A stretch of DNA of 64,000 nt from JANNNF01 sp040385825 (GTDB taxonomy: Bacteria > Pseudomonadota > Alphaproteobacteria > Rhodobacterales > Rhodobacteraceae), in the NCBI GenBank assembly GCA_040385825.1, contig JAZKGQ010000004.1, positions 1-64,000 on the forward strand, in the 5' to 3' direction. Made by a program: the position numbers and the translations under genes. A model generated the notes under the pieces. The model worked only from the letters and a program-made list of their open reading frames with translations. It made no database searches and was not told the origin of the DNA. Of the stretch, positions 25,187 through 35,076 are shown one piece after another; within the stretch, counting starts at the first letter, position 1, and the number at the start of each line of letters is the position of its first letter.

Positions 25187-25695
25187 TGCGGCACGAACCC
25201 GTGCAACAGGTGAAAGACCGCCGCGATGCCGCCTTGCGGGCCTTGCTGGGCGGGGTGCCCTATATCCAGTATCTCGGCATCCGCTTTGACCGCCGGGGGG
25301 ATGAACTGACCGCGATCCTGCCCTACGACGAAAAACTGATCGGCAACCCGATGCTGCCCGCCCTGCATGGCGGGGTGACGGCGGCGTTTCTGGAGGTGAC
25401 GGCGATCATTGAACTGGCCTGGGCCGGTCTGTGGGAGGAAATCGAGGCCGGCAAGCCCGACCCTGCCGCACTGGCGATGCAGGCGATCCGCCTGCCCAAG
25501 ACCATCGACTTCACCGTCGATTATCTTCGGTCCGGCCTGCCGCGCGACGCCTATGCCCGCGCGCGGATCAACCGGTCGGGGCGACGCTATGCCAGCGTGC
25601 ATGTCGAGGCCTGGCAAGACAACCGCGCCCGGCTGTTCGCCACCGGGACCGGGCATTTCCTGATGCCGCAGCCACAGGGCAGCCCAGCGGAATAG
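25183..25695 (+). CDS. PaaI-like thioesterase (second)
   Basis: This 170-residue hotdog-fold protein shows LIGNPMLPALHGGVTAAFLE with the HGG motif, then KTIDFTVDYLRSGLPRDAYA and ASVHVEAWQDN. The sequence differs enough from its upstream neighbour that the pair may form a heteromer or use different acyl chains. The start overlaps the preceding stop within ATGATG. Substrate unknown. The transcript ends near the convergent TIGR02186 gene with only 8 bases between stops. Confidence 0.85.
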   Translation: MMRHEPVQQVKDRRDAALRALLGGVPYIQYLGIRFDRRGDELTAILPYDEKLIGNPMLPALHGGVTAAFLEVTAIIELAWAGLWEEIEAGKPDPAALAMQAIRLPKTIDFTVDYLRSGLPRDAYARARINRSGRRYASVHVEAWQDNRARLFATGTGHFLMPQPQGSPAE

Positions 25696-25703
25696 CCCGT
25701 CCC

Positions 25704-26456
25704 CTACAGGCGGATCAGCCGGAACGCCGCCGACGCGCCCCAGCCCGCCGCAACCGCCAGCACCAGCGAGACGATGGCATAGGCCAGCGGCTGGTCATGC
25801 GCGCTGGTAAAGATCAGGCGTTCCAGCCCTTCCTTGCGCACCCCGATCACCCGTTCCTGGGTGGCGACCACCCGCCCCGCCCGCACCAGAAACAAACGCA
25901 CCTTGTAGCTGCCTTCGGTCAGGTTCGCGGGCAGCACCACATCGCTGCGAAACAGCGTGGCTTCGGTCAGTTGCACCATGCCCTCCATCACGCGGTAGCG
26001 GTCTTCGTTCTGGCGGATGCGCAGCAGGGCCTCGACAAAATCGGGCGCGTTCTCGGCCTCGGCGGAAATGCCGATGGCGCGGATCACGCGGGGCAGGGTG
26101 ATGTTGTGGCGCAGATCGTCGGTGTCCGACAGGATCTCGGACAGCGGGCCGGTCGTCGCCACGGCGTAAAAGCTGGGGGCGGCGTCGATCAGCACCTGCG
26201 CGCGGTTGATCCAGATGCCAGCCCGTTGGGCCTTCTTGCGGATGATCAGCGGGGTTTGCGGCCCTTCGACAGTGATGATCACGTCCAGCCGCCCGTCAGG
26301 GGCGGGGGACTCGCGCTTGACCGCACCATAGATCAGGATCTCGGACCCGTCGAAGTCGGCGGTGATCGACACCCGCGTCTGGCTCAGCCCCGCCACGATC
26401 TTTTCGGCGCTTGCAGGACCGGACAGCAACAGCAAGACCAGCAGCAGCCGGATCAT
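25704..26456 (-). CDS. TIGR02186 family membrane-anchored protein
   Basis: This 250-residue protein has a Sec signal peptide (MIRLLLVLLLLSGPASA) and one C-terminal membrane helix (about 225-245). The periplasmic part contains LSQTRVSITADFDGSEILIYG and VRKEGLERLIFTSAHDQPL, which match the alphaproteobacterial TIGR02186 family. In Rhodobacterales it is almost always next to a TSUP transporter, as here, where its ATG overlaps the transporter stop (ATGA). A role as an accessory of sulfite or organosulfonate export is inferred from this pairing only. Confidence 0.88.
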   Translation of the reverse strand: MIRLLLVLLLLSGPASAEKIVAGLSQTRVSITADFDGSEILIYGAVKRESPAPDGRLDVIITVEGPQTPLIIRKKAQRAGIWINRAQVLIDAAPSFYAVATTGPLSEILSDTDDLRHNITLPRVIRAIGISAEAENAPDFVEALLRIRQNEDRYRVMEGMVQLTEATLFRSDVVLPANLTEGSYKVRLFLVRAGRVVATQERVIGVRKEGLERLIFTSAHDQPLAYAIVSLVLAVAAGWGASAAFRLIRL

Positions 26457-27373
26457 GGTAGCACCCCCGGCATGATCGAGAACAGCTCATCCGGGCGCAG
26501 CAGCAGGTCCAGCGCGATCTTGCCCGCGACAGCCAGCACCAGCAGCGACAGCAGGATGCGCAACTGTTCGGCCCGCAGCCGCACGCCCACCCGCGCGCCG
26601 ATCTGCGCGCCGATCACCCCGCCCAGGATCAGCAGCACCGCCAGCAGCATGTCCACCGTCTGGCTGGTGACGGCATGCATCACTGTAGTAAAGGCCGTCA
26701 CGAAAATGATCTGGAACAGCGAGGTGCCGATCACCACCTTGGTCGGCATGCCCAGCAGATAGATCATCGCGGGCACCATGATGAAGCCGCCGCCCACCCC
26801 CATGATGGCCGCCAGAAACCCCACCACCGCCCCCACCAGCAAGGGCGGGATCACGCTGATATACAGGCCCGAGGCCCGGAACTTCATCTTCAGCGGCAGA
26901 CCATGCACCCAGGAATGCACATGCGACCGGCGCACCGGCGCGTGGGAATTGCGCGACCGCAGCAGGCTGCGCAGGCTTTCTTGCAGCATCATCGCCCCGA
27001 TGATGCCCAGAAACAGGACGTAGGATATCTGCACGAACAGATCGACCTGACCCGCCCGCGTCAGCAGCGCAAAGACCCAGATGCCCGAGGCCGACCCCGC
27101 CATGCCGCCCGCCAGCAGCACCAGCCCCATGCGGAAATCCACCGCCTTGCGCTTCAGTTGCGCCAGCACGCCGGACACCGACGAGGCCACCACCTGATTG
27201 GCCCCGGTGGCCACCGCCACCGCAGGCGGGATGCCGATGAAGAACAGCAGCGGCGTGATCAGAAACCCGCCGCCCACCCCGAACATGCCCGACAGAAACC
27301 CCACGATACCGCCCAGCCCCAGCAACAGGAAAGCGTCAACGGAAACTTCGGCAATGGGCAGGTAAAGCTGCAT
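26453..27373 (-). CDS. Sulfite exporter TauE/SafE (TSUP) family protein
   Basis: This 306-residue inner-membrane transporter has about eight helices. The two family repeats carry GGIVGFLSGMFGVGGGFLITP (N-terminal) and GFLAAIMGVGGGFIMVPAM (C-terminal), both with the GVGGG motif. A charged cytoplasmic loop (about 130-160) lies between them. TSUP proteins move sulfite, sulfoacetate or related anions. The coupled TIGR02186 gene suggests sulfite export after organosulfur oxidation. ATG at 27373. Confidence 0.9.
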   Translation of the reverse strand: MQLYLPIAEVSVDAFLLLGLGGIVGFLSGMFGVGGGFLITPLLFFIGIPPAVAVATGANQVVASSVSGVLAQLKRKAVDFRMGLVLLAGGMAGSASGIWVFALLTRAGQVDLFVQISYVLFLGIIGAMMLQESLRSLLRSRNSHAPVRRSHVHSWVHGLPLKMKFRASGLYISVIPPLLVGAVVGFLAAIMGVGGGFIMVPAMIYLLGMPTKVVIGTSLFQIIFVTAFTTVMHAVTSQTVDMLLAVLLILGGVIGAQIGARVGVRLRAEQLRILLSLLVLAVAGKIALDLLLRPDELFSIMPGVLP

Positions 27374-27453
27374 GGCGGGGGCTTTGCGGCGAAAGGAGGC
27401 AGATATCCAAAGGGTTGCGCCCCTTGATCGGGGTTGTCAAACGCTTGGCGGCC

Positions 27454-28240
<787 letters not shown>

Positions 28241-28257
<17 letters not shown>

Positions 28258-29209
28258 ATGGCTCGCCTCCTGCGCGCGGCGGAATGGCCTTGCCGACAAA
28301 CCCCGCCAGCACCAGAACCGTCAGAACATAGGGCAGCGCGTCCAGGAACGACACCGGCACCTTCACCCGCACGACGCTTTCCACCACATCGGGGCGCAGC
28401 GCCAGCGCCTGAAAGAACCCGAACAACAGGCAGGCCCACAGCGCCTGCCACGGACGCCACTTGGCAAAGATCAGCGCGGCCAAGGCGATGTACCCCCGCC
28501 CCGCCGTCATCTCGCGCCCGAAGCCTGCCTGCAACGCGGTCGCCATATAGGCCCCCGCCAGCCCGCACAGAACGCCGGTGATCGCCACCGCCGCATAGCG
28601 CAGGCCCACGACCGACACCCCGGCCGTATCCACCGCCGCCGGATTTTCGCCCACAGCCCGCAGCCGCAGGCCAAAGCGGGTGCGGAACAGCACCCACCAC
28701 GACAGCGGCACCAGCGCCAGCGCGATATAGACAAGCACCGGATGGCCCGAGATCACATCGGCATAAAGCGGCCCGATGACCGGCACACCCGCCAGTGTGT
28801 CGGCAAAGGGCAGGGTGATCGGGTTGAACCGGCCATCGCCGGTCAGGGGTGGGGTGCGCCCGCCCTGGCCGAACAGGCGCTGCGCCACCAGCACCGTGAT
28901 CCCCGACGACAGAAAGTTCAGCGCGACCCCGGCGATCAGTTGGTTGCCGCGAAAGGTGATCGACGCGATGCCATGCAGCGCCGCCAGCACCAGTGACGCC
29001 GCAACCCCCGCCCCAAGGCCCAGCCAGACCGACCCGGTCAGCGCCGCCACCGTGCCCGAGGCCATGGCGGCCATCAGCATCTTGCCTTCCAGCCCGATGT
29101 CGAACACCCCGGCCCGCTCGGAAAACAGCCCGGCAAGGCAGGCCAGCAACAGCGGCGTTGCCAGCCGCAGGGTAGAGTCCAGAATTTGCAGCAGCGTTGC
29201 GTAATCCAT
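28241..29209 (-). CDS. Nucleoside ABC transporter permease (NupQ/YufQ-like)
   Basis: This 322-residue membrane protein has about eight to ten helices and belongs to the BPD_transp_2 family used by BMP-type nucleoside importers. The N-terminal FSERAGVFDIGLEGKMLMAA and GIASITFRGNQLIAGVALN are characteristic, as is the EAA-like loop LRAVGENPAAVDTAG. The ATG at 29209 overlaps the stop of the other permease by one base (TGATG), and the end overlaps the phosphorylase start. It forms the membrane pore with its partner. Confidence 0.9.
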
Positions 29210-30300
29210 CAGGCGGCTCCCATCCGGGTCATGCGGAAGGCCCATGTCAGCATCATCCGCACCATCTGATCCAAGGCCCCGGTGAACAGGATCACCAGCC
29301 CCTGCACCACGATGCGCAACTCGATCGGGATCGAGGTCCACAACCCCAGTTCCGCCCCGCCCTGATAGAGGAAGCCGAACAGAACCGCCGCCAGCACCAC
29401 GCCAAACGGATGGTTGCGCCCCATCAGCGCCACTGCGATGCCGATGAAACCCGCCCCCTCGGACGAGTTTTGCAGCAGGCGTTCAGCCTCGCCCATCACG
29501 TTGTTTATGCTCATCATTCCGGCCAACCCGCCCGAAATCAGCATGGCGACGATGGTGATGCGCACGGGTTTGATCCCGGCATAGCGGGCGGCAGCCTCGG
29601 ATTTGCCAAAGGCGCGGATCTGATAGCCAAGCCGCGTGCGCCAGAGCAGCGCCCAGACCACCCAGGCCATGAACAGCGCGATGAACAGCGTGATGTTGGC
29701 AGGCACCGCCTTGGTGAAGACCAGGTTGAAACCGGGGATCAGGTCCAGCGTCGGCAGCTTTGCGCCTGCGGGGAAACGGGCGGTGGCCGGGTCCATCTGG
29801 CCTGCGGGGCGCAGCACATCGACCAGCAGATAGACGATCAGGGCGGCGGCGATGTAATTGAACATGATCGTGGTGATCACGATATGGCTGCCGCGTCTGG
29901 CTTGCAGATAGGCCGGAATCGCGGCCCAGGCCGCCCCGAACACCGCCGCCCCCACTGTTGCCGCCGCCAGCGCAATCGTCCAATGCGGCCACGGCACCGA
30001 CAGGCAGACCAAGGCCACGCCAAGCCCGCCGAGCTGCGCCTGCCCCTCGCCGCCGATGTTGAACAGGCCCGCATGAAAGGCCATCGTCACCGCAAGGCCG
30101 GTAAAGATGAAACTGGTGGTGTAATACAGCGTGTAGCCCCAGCCATAGGCCGACCCGAGCGCGCCATCGACCATCACCTTGAACGCCTCGACCGGGCTTT
30201 GCCCGATGGCCAGCAGCACCAGCGCCGACACGAACGCCGCCAGCACCAGGCTGATCACCGGCACCAGCACCACATCGGCCCATTTCGGAAGACGGTCCAT
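29209..30300 (-). CDS. Nucleoside ABC transporter permease (NupP/YufP-like)
   Basis: This 363-residue permease begins MDRLPKWADVVLVPVISLVL. It carries LFNIGGEGQAQLGGLGVALV, the usual NIGGEGQ box of this family, and the cytoplasmic coupling loop IRAFGKSEAAARYAGIKP. It is the larger of the two membrane subunits. GAAAGGCAAACTG lies upstream of ATG 30300. A G/C-rich hairpin about 60 bases upstream separates it from the ATPase gene and might tune its expression level. Confidence 0.9.
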   Translation of the reverse strand: MDRLPKWADVVLVPVISLVLAAFVSALVLLAIGQSPVEAFKVMVDGALGSAYGWGYTLYYTTSFIFTGLAVTMAFHAGLFNIGGEGQAQLGGLGVALVCLSVPWPHWTIALAAATVGAAVFGAAWAAIPAYLQARRGSHIVITTIMFNYIAAALIVYLLVDVLRPAGQMDPATARFPAGAKLPTLDLIPGFNLVFTKAVPANITLFIALFMAWVVWALLWRTRLGYQIRAFGKSEAAARYAGIKPVRITIVAMLISGGLAGMMSINNVMGEAERLLQNSSEGAGFIGIAVALMGRNHPFGVVLAAVLFGFLYQGGAELGLWTSIPIELRIVVQGLVILFTGALDQMVRMMLTWAFRMTRMGAA

Positions 30301-30357
30301 CAGTTTGCCTTTCCGGTGCTGGTCGCAGTCCCTGCATGCCCTGCGGCGCAAGGTGCC

Positions 30358-30380
30358 TCCCTCCCCCTGGTGGGGAGGGA
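30358..30380. repeat. Intercistronic hairpin in the nucleoside ABC operon
   Basis: TCCCTCCCC (30358-30366) and GGGGAGGGA (30372-30380) form a perfect 9-bp stem with a 5-base loop in the 175-base space between the ATPase and first permease genes. No T-run follows. It may stabilise or partly terminate the transcript, giving different subunit levels; it also resembles dispersed GC-rich repeats of this bacterial group. Confidence 0.6.
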
Positions 30381-30475
30381 TGGGGTGGGGGGGCTGGCGC
30401 AACGGCCGGTCATCTGTCCTGCCCCCCGCGAAGGGCAGCAGAGGCGCGAGGCGACGACGGGCGGGGCAGACGCCA

Positions 30476-32053
30476 TCATGCGCTGGCCTTTGCCGTCATG
30501 CCCGCCATCATCATTCCCAACTCGCGCTCATCGGTGGAGCCTGCGTCGCGCAGGCCCATCAACTGGCCGTCGAACATCACGCCGATGCGGTCGGACAGCG
30601 ACATGATCTCGTCCAGCTCGACCGAAACCAGCAAGATAGCCTTGCCCTGATCGCGCAGCGCGACGATCTGTTTGTGAATGAATTCAATGGCCCCGATGTC
30701 CACCCCGCGCGTGGGCTGGCCGATCAGCAGCAGGTCGGGGTTCGTCTCGATCTCACGCGCCACCACGATCTTTTGCTGGTTGCCGCCGGAAAAGTTCTTG
30801 GCGGCCAAGGTGGGGATCGGCGGGCGGACATCGAAGGTGGCCATCTTGGCGACCGTATCGGCACGCAGGGCGTCATTGTCCATGAACAGCGCGTTCTTCT
30901 GGTACTGGGGCGCGTTGTGATAGCCGAAGGCGACGTTCTCCCAGGCAGAGAAATCCATGATCAGGCCCAGATGCTGGCGGTCTTCGGGCACATGGGCGAT
31001 GCCTGCGGCGCGGCGGGTCTGCCCGTTGGCCAGCGCCCCCGACAAAGGAATGTCCACCCCGTTCATGGTGACGCGCCCGGTGGCGCGGGCGATGCCGCCC
31101 AAAGCCTCCAGCAATTCCGACTGGCCGTTGCCCGCCACCCCTGCGATGCCCAGAATTTCCCCGGCGCGAATGTCCAGCGACACACCTTTCAGCCGGGCCA
31201 CCCCATGTTCGTCGCGCACCGCCAGGTCTTGCACCGACAACACCACCTTGCCCGGTGTAGCCGGGGCCTTGTCGACCTCCAGCAGCACCTTGCGGCCCAC
31301 CATCAACTCGGCCAGCGCCTCGGGGCTGGTGTCACTGGTCTTGACCGTGCCGACCATGGTGCCCCGGCGCATGACCGACACGTTGTCGGTGGTTTCCATG
31401 ATCTCGCGCAGTTTGTGGGTGATCAGGATAATCGTCTTGCCCTGATCCCGCAAGCCTTTGAGGATGCGGAACAAATGATCCGCCTCGGCCGGGGTCAGCA
31501 CGCCGGTCGGTTCGTCCAGAATCAGGATGTCGGCCTGCCGGTACAGGGCCTTCAGAATCTCGACCCGCTGCTGATGGCCGACCGACAGATCTTCGATCAG
31601 GGCATCGGGGTTCACGTCCAGTTCATAATCCCGGCTGAGGTCGGCCAGAACCTTGCGCGCCTTGGTCAGCGAGGTTGACAGCAGCGCGCCATCCTCGGCC
31701 CCCAGAACCACGTTCTCCAGCACGGTAAAATTCTGCACCAGCTTGAAATGCTGAAACACCATGCCGATGCCGGCGCGGATGGCGCTCTGGCTGTCGGGGA
31801 TGGGGGTCAACTGGCCGTTGATGAAAATTTCGCCGCTGTCGGCGCGGTAAAAGCCGTAAAGAATGCTCATCAGCGTGGATTTGCCCGCGCCGTTTTCGCC
31901 GATGATGCCGTGGATGGTGCCGCGCGGCACCGCAATGGCGATGTCGCGGTTGGCCTGCACCGGACCAAAGGCCTTGGAGATGCCTTTCAGTTCAATCGCA
32001 TAGGAGGAGGCGGCAGTTGCCTGCCGCCCCCCGATGGTTGGGCCAGAGGCCAT
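30476..32053 (-). CDS. Nucleoside ABC transporter ATP-binding protein (double domain)
   Basis: This 525-residue ATPase has two nucleotide-binding domains. Domain 1 has Walker A GENGAGKST, signature LSVGHQQ and Walker B ILILDEPTGVLTP. Domain 2 has GVAGNGQSE in place of a standard Walker A, signature FSGGNQQK and LLIGQPTRGVDIG. The degenerate second Walker A is typical of sugar/nucleoside importers. With the BMP binding protein and two permeases it energises nucleoside uptake. An N-terminal low-complexity stretch precedes AIELKGISKAFG. Its start is one base away from the end of the BMP gene. Confidence 0.92.
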   Translation of the reverse strand: MASGPTIGGRQATAASSYAIELKGISKAFGPVQANRDIAIAVPRGTIHGIIGENGAGKSTLMSILYGFYRADSGEIFINGQLTPIPDSQSAIRAGIGMVFQHFKLVQNFTVLENVVLGAEDGALLSTSLTKARKVLADLSRDYELDVNPDALIEDLSVGHQQRVEILKALYRQADILILDEPTGVLTPAEADHLFRILKGLRDQGKTIILITHKLREIMETTDNVSVMRRGTMVGTVKTSDTSPEALAELMVGRKVLLEVDKAPATPGKVVLSVQDLAVRDEHGVARLKGVSLDIRAGEILGIAGVAGNGQSELLEALGGIARATGRVTMNGVDIPLSGALANGQTRRAAGIAHVPEDRQHLGLIMDFSAWENVAFGYHNAPQYQKNALFMDNDALRADTVAKMATFDVRPPIPTLAAKNFSGGNQQKIVVAREIETNPDLLLIGQPTRGVDIGAIEFIHKQIVALRDQGKAILLVSVELDEIMSLSDRIGVMFDGQLMGLRDAGSTDERELGMMMAGMTAKASA

Positions 32054-33048
32054 CAGAACGTGGCGGCCGGGCAGGTGTTGTCGGACATGTAGTCATGCAC
32101 GACCAGCTCGCCCGATTTGATCTTGACGGCGGCGGCATCGACCGCGGCCTGCATTTCCGGCGTCACCAGCGATGCGTTGTTTTCATCCATCGCATAGCCC
32201 ACGCCTTCGTTCGCCAGACCCATGACGTTGATGCCGGGGGTCAGGGCCTCGCCTTCCTTGAAGGCCTCGTAGACGGCGTTGTCGACGCGCTTCAGCATCG
32301 AGGTCAGAACTTTGCCGGGGTGCATGTAGTTCTGGTTGCTGTCGACGCCGATCGACAGGATGCCTTCATCCGCCGCCGTTTGCAGCACGCCGATGCCGGT
32401 GCCGCCTGCCGCTGCATAGATCACGTCCGCGCCCTGGCTTTTCTGCGCCTTGGCAAGTTCAGCCCCCTTCACCGGGTCATTCCAGGCGGCGGGGGTGGTG
32501 CCGGTCATGTTCAGCACGACCTTGGCGGCCGGGTTGGCGGCAACCACGCCCTGTGCATAGCCACAGCCGAATTTGCGGATCAACGGAATGTCCATGCCGC
32601 CGATGAAGCCGACGGTCCCGGTCTTGGACGCAAGGCCCGCCATCATGCCGACAAGGAACGACCCTTCATGTTCGTTGAACACCACCGATTTCACGTTCGG
32701 CTGTTCAACCACCATGTCGATGATCGCAAACTTGGTGTCGGGGAAATCCGGGGCCACGGTGTTCAGCACGTCGCCAAAGGCAAAGCCGGTCATCACGACA
32801 GGGTTTGCGCCCGATTCCGCCAGACGGCGCAGGGCCTGCTCGCGCTGTGCTTCGGACTGCATCTCCAGTTCCTTGAAGGTGCCGCCGGTTTCGGTCGCCC
32901 ATTTGGTCGCGCCATTGAAGGCGGCCTCGTTGAAGGATTTGTCGAATTTGCCGCCCAGATCGAAAATGATCGCCGGTTCGGCAAGGGCAGCGGCGGCGGT
33001 CACGGCCAGCACGGCCCCCGCGCCAAGTAGGGATTTCAGAACAGTCAT
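32053..33048 (-). CDS. BMP family ABC transporter substrate-binding protein
   Basis: This 331-residue periplasmic binding protein of the basic membrane protein (PnrA-like) family binds purine nucleosides. It has a signal peptide (MTVLKSLLGAG to AAALAEP) without a lipobox cysteine, so it is a soluble periplasmic protein rather than a lipoprotein. Family motifs include IIFDLGGKFDKSFNEAAF, GFIGGMDIPLIRKFGCGY, VIYAAAGGTGIGVL and SIGVDSNQNY. ATG 33048 has GGGAGCGACCG before it. It is the first gene of the operon ending with purine-nucleoside phosphorylase, which supports nucleosides as the cargo. Confidence 0.93.
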   Translation of the reverse strand: MTVLKSLLGAGAVLAVTAAAALAEPAIIFDLGGKFDKSFNEAAFNGATKWATETGGTFKELEMQSEAQREQALRRLAESGANPVVMTGFAFGDVLNTVAPDFPDTKFAIIDMVVEQPNVKSVVFNEHEGSFLVGMMAGLASKTGTVGFIGGMDIPLIRKFGCGYAQGVVAANPAAKVVLNMTGTTPAAWNDPVKGAELAKAQKSQGADVIYAAAGGTGIGVLQTAADEGILSIGVDSNQNYMHPGKVLTSMLKRVDNAVYEAFKEGEALTPGINVMGLANEGVGYAMDENNASLVTPEMQAAVDAAAVKIKSGELVVHDYMSDNTCPAATF

Positions 33049-33193
33049 CGGTCGCTCCCGGTCAGTGTTGTTGCTTTTGGCCCGCTGGTCGCCCGTGCTG
33101 CGTTGCAGACTCGGGGCCATTGGTTCGTGCCCAAACTTGGGCGGAACGGGTTCGGGCGGTCAAGGGATATTCGCTGGCAGGTTGCGGGAAATT

Positions 33194-33207
33194 TGACCGT
33201 CCGGTCA
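33194..33207. promoter_or_regulatory. Palindromic operator-like site upstream of the nucleoside operon
   Basis: TGACCG-TC-CGGTCA is an inverted repeat with 6-bp arms and a 2-base centre, located about 146 bases upstream of the BMP gene and overlapping the rimI stop. It resembles operators bound by TetR-type repressors. No regulator gene is adjacent. Confidence 0.4.
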
Positions 33208-33642
33208 GGTCGGTGCCCTGTCTGCCGGGTTCGTAAGCAAACGCCGCATCACGATGGCATCCACGACCCGGCCATCCGGCCCGTGATAGTAACCGCGACG
33301 GCGGCCAGCGGGCGTGAAACCGAACCTTGTGTACAATGCGATTGCGGCGGTATTGCCTTCGGCCACTTCAAGAAAAGCCTCCTCTGCGCCGCGCAGCCGG
33401 GCCTGATACACGAACCGCACCATCAGCCTGGATGCCATCCCCCGTCTGCGGGCTTGCGGGGCGACGGCAAGGGTCATCACTTCGGCCTCACCGGCCACGG
33501 CGCGGCCGATCAGGAAGGATTCGCTTTCCAGCAGCACGAAATTTGCGGGCTGTGTCAGCGCGCTGGCAAAGGCGGCGGCTGTCCATGGCGGGGGCAGGGC
33601 AAAGCACTGGGCGTGCAGGGCCGCCATTTCCTGCGGCGTCAC
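33205..33642 (-). CDS. rimI: Ribosomal protein S18-alanine N-acetyltransferase
   Basis: This 145-residue GNAT-fold acetyltransferase has the acetyl-CoA binding segment LAVAPQARRRGMASRLM (R/Q-x-x-G-x-A) and the final EVAEGNTAAIALYTRFGF, typical of RimI. It acetylates the N-terminal alanine of ribosomal protein S18. Location directly after tsaB with an ATGA overlap is the standard context and supports the name over other GNAT enzymes. Confidence 0.88.
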   Translation of the reverse strand: MTPQEMAALHAQCFALPPPWTAAAFASALTQPANFVLLESESFLIGRAVAGEAEVMTLAVAPQARRRGMASRLMVRFVYQARLRGAEEAFLEVAEGNTAAIALYTRFGFTPAGRRRGYYHGPDGRVVDAIVMRRLLTNPADRAPT

Positions 33643-34253
33643 GGCAGGATCACCGGCGGCGGGTCCGACGGCGGGGCGGCATCCGCGCCGCGCAGGTAGA
33701 AGGGGGCGGGGCGGGGGAATTGCGTGCCAAGGCGGGCGGCGGCGATCAGCGCAATGGCATTGGCAATCGGAACGGCGGGCGGCAGGGCATCGGGACCAGC
33801 GGCATTTCCGGTCAAGGTGCCCACTATGCCCGCCGCCGCGGCTGTCAGCCGCGCCGGACCGGCTTCGGTGGCGGTAAAGGACTGGACATACACCTCACCG
33901 CGCCGGGCATCCTCGATCACCGTCAGGGGGCGGGGCAGGCCATGGGCCAGCGCCTCCAGCCGGGTGACGCCGATCGCCGGGATCCCAAGGCCCAAGGCCA
34001 GTCCCCGTGCCGCCGCCACCGCGATCCGGACCCCGGTGAAATTGCCGGGACCGGTGCCGACGGCAATCGCCGCAAGGTCGGTCCAGCCGATGCCCGCCTC
34101 TGCCAACAGTTCCTCCAGCAACGGCATCAGGCGTTCGGCCTGGCCTTTTTCCATCGGCTCGACCCGCTGGATCACCGATGCGCCGCAGAGCAAAGCGGCG
34201 GCGCAATGCGCCGCCGAGGTGTCGAATGCCAGAATAACCGGATCAGGCCGCAA
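33639..34253 (-). CDS. tsaB: tRNA threonylcarbamoyladenosine biosynthesis protein TsaB
   Basis: This 204-residue protein of the Kae1/TsaD-like family starts ILAFDTSAAHCAAALL. The central AIAVGTGPGNFTGVRIAVAA is the TsaB signature. The C-terminal half is shorter than in E. coli, as usual for alphaproteobacteria. With TsaD and TsaE it makes the t6A modification at position 37 of ANN-decoding tRNAs. It overlaps the NifU-like gene by 11 bases and rimI by four, forming one transcript. Confidence 0.92.
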   Translation of the reverse strand: MRPDPVILAFDTSAAHCAAALLCGASVIQRVEPMEKGQAERLMPLLEELLAEAGIGWTDLAAIAVGTGPGNFTGVRIAVAAARGLALGLGIPAIGVTRLEALAHGLPRPLTVIEDARRGEVYVQSFTATEAGPARLTAAAAGIVGTLTGNAAGPDALPPAVPIANAIALIAAARLGTQFPRPAPFYLRGADAAPPSDPPPVILP

Positions 34254-34815
34254 CAGGCCGCACTTCCAGCACTTCGGGAATGTAGTGGCGCAGCAGGTTC
34301 TCGATCCCCATTTTCAGGGTCAGCGTGCTGGACGGGCAGCCCGCACAGGCCCCCTGCATGTGCAGATAGACCACGCCGCGGTCAAAGCCGTGGAACGTGA
34401 TGTCGCCGCCATCCTGCGCCACGGCGGGCCGCACGCGGGTATCCAGCAATTCCTTGATCTGGCGGACAATATCACCGTCTTCGCCGGTGTGCGCCGCATG
34501 GCCGCCACCATTTGCATTCGCACCGCTTTCGCCGTCGATCACGGCGGCACCGGATTGGTAATGTTCCATGATCGCGCCCAGAATGGCGGGCTTGATATGC
34601 TGCCATTCGGACGTGTCAGCCTTGGTGACAGTCACGAAATCGGTGCCGAAAAACACGCCCGTCACCCCGCCCGCCGCAAAGATGCGGCTGGCCAGCGGCG
34701 ACTTGGCGGCCGCTGCGGCCGAGGGGAAATCGGCGGTCCCGATCTCCAGCACGGTTTGGCCGGGCAGGAATTTCAGCGTGGCCGGGTTCGGGGTGGATTC
34801 GGTCTGGATGAACAT
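34243..34815 (-). CDS. NifU family Fe-S scaffold protein (NfuA-like)
   Basis: This 190-residue protein has an N-terminal Nfu_N domain (MFIQTESTPNPATLKFLPG, with GVFFGTDFVTVTK) and a C-terminal NifU domain (RPAVAQDGGDI, then GACAGCPSSTLTLKMGIE). The CxxC motif binds a bridging 4Fe-4S cluster. It delivers Fe-S clusters to target enzymes. A Gly/Asn/His-rich linker (about 105-120) separates the domains. ATG at 34815 follows GGAGATACCCC. Confidence 0.92.
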   Translation of the reverse strand: MFIQTESTPNPATLKFLPGQTVLEIGTADFPSAAAAAKSPLASRIFAAGGVTGVFFGTDFVTVTKADTSEWQHIKPAILGAIMEHYQSGAAVIDGESGANANGGGHAAHTGEDGDIVRQIKELLDTRVRPAVAQDGGDITFHGFDRGVVYLHMQGACAGCPSSTLTLKMGIENLLRHYIPEVLEVRPVAA

Positions 34816-34893
34816 GGGGTATCTCCGACTATTCCCATCGGATATGCGCCCGAAGGGGCGCAAAGTCAAGTTTGGAACAGTTCTAAATCTGTG

Positions 34894-35076
34894 TCAGTCT
34901 GCCGTGAAATAGGCATACATCTGATCCAGCGGTGTTGCAGGCCTGGCGCGCTGCACAAGCGCTAGGGTCGGTAGGGCCGTCAGGGCCGGGGCTGCGGTGA
35001 AATAGCCGCAACCCGGTACTTCGGGCGCAGTTGCGTGGCTGGTTGCGTGGGCCGTTGTCAGGCGAGCTTGCATCAT
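34894..35076 (-). CDS. Small conserved hypothetical protein
   Basis: This 60-residue alanine- and threonine-rich protein starts at ATGATG, five bases behind AAGGA. The end PLDQMYAYFTAD recalls small uncharacterised proteins found beside nfuA-type genes in Rhodobacterales. It has no signal peptide. Function unknown. Confidence 0.55.
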   Translation of the reverse strand: MMQARLTTAHATSHATAPEVPGCGYFTAAPALTALPTLALVQRARPATPLDQMYAYFTAD

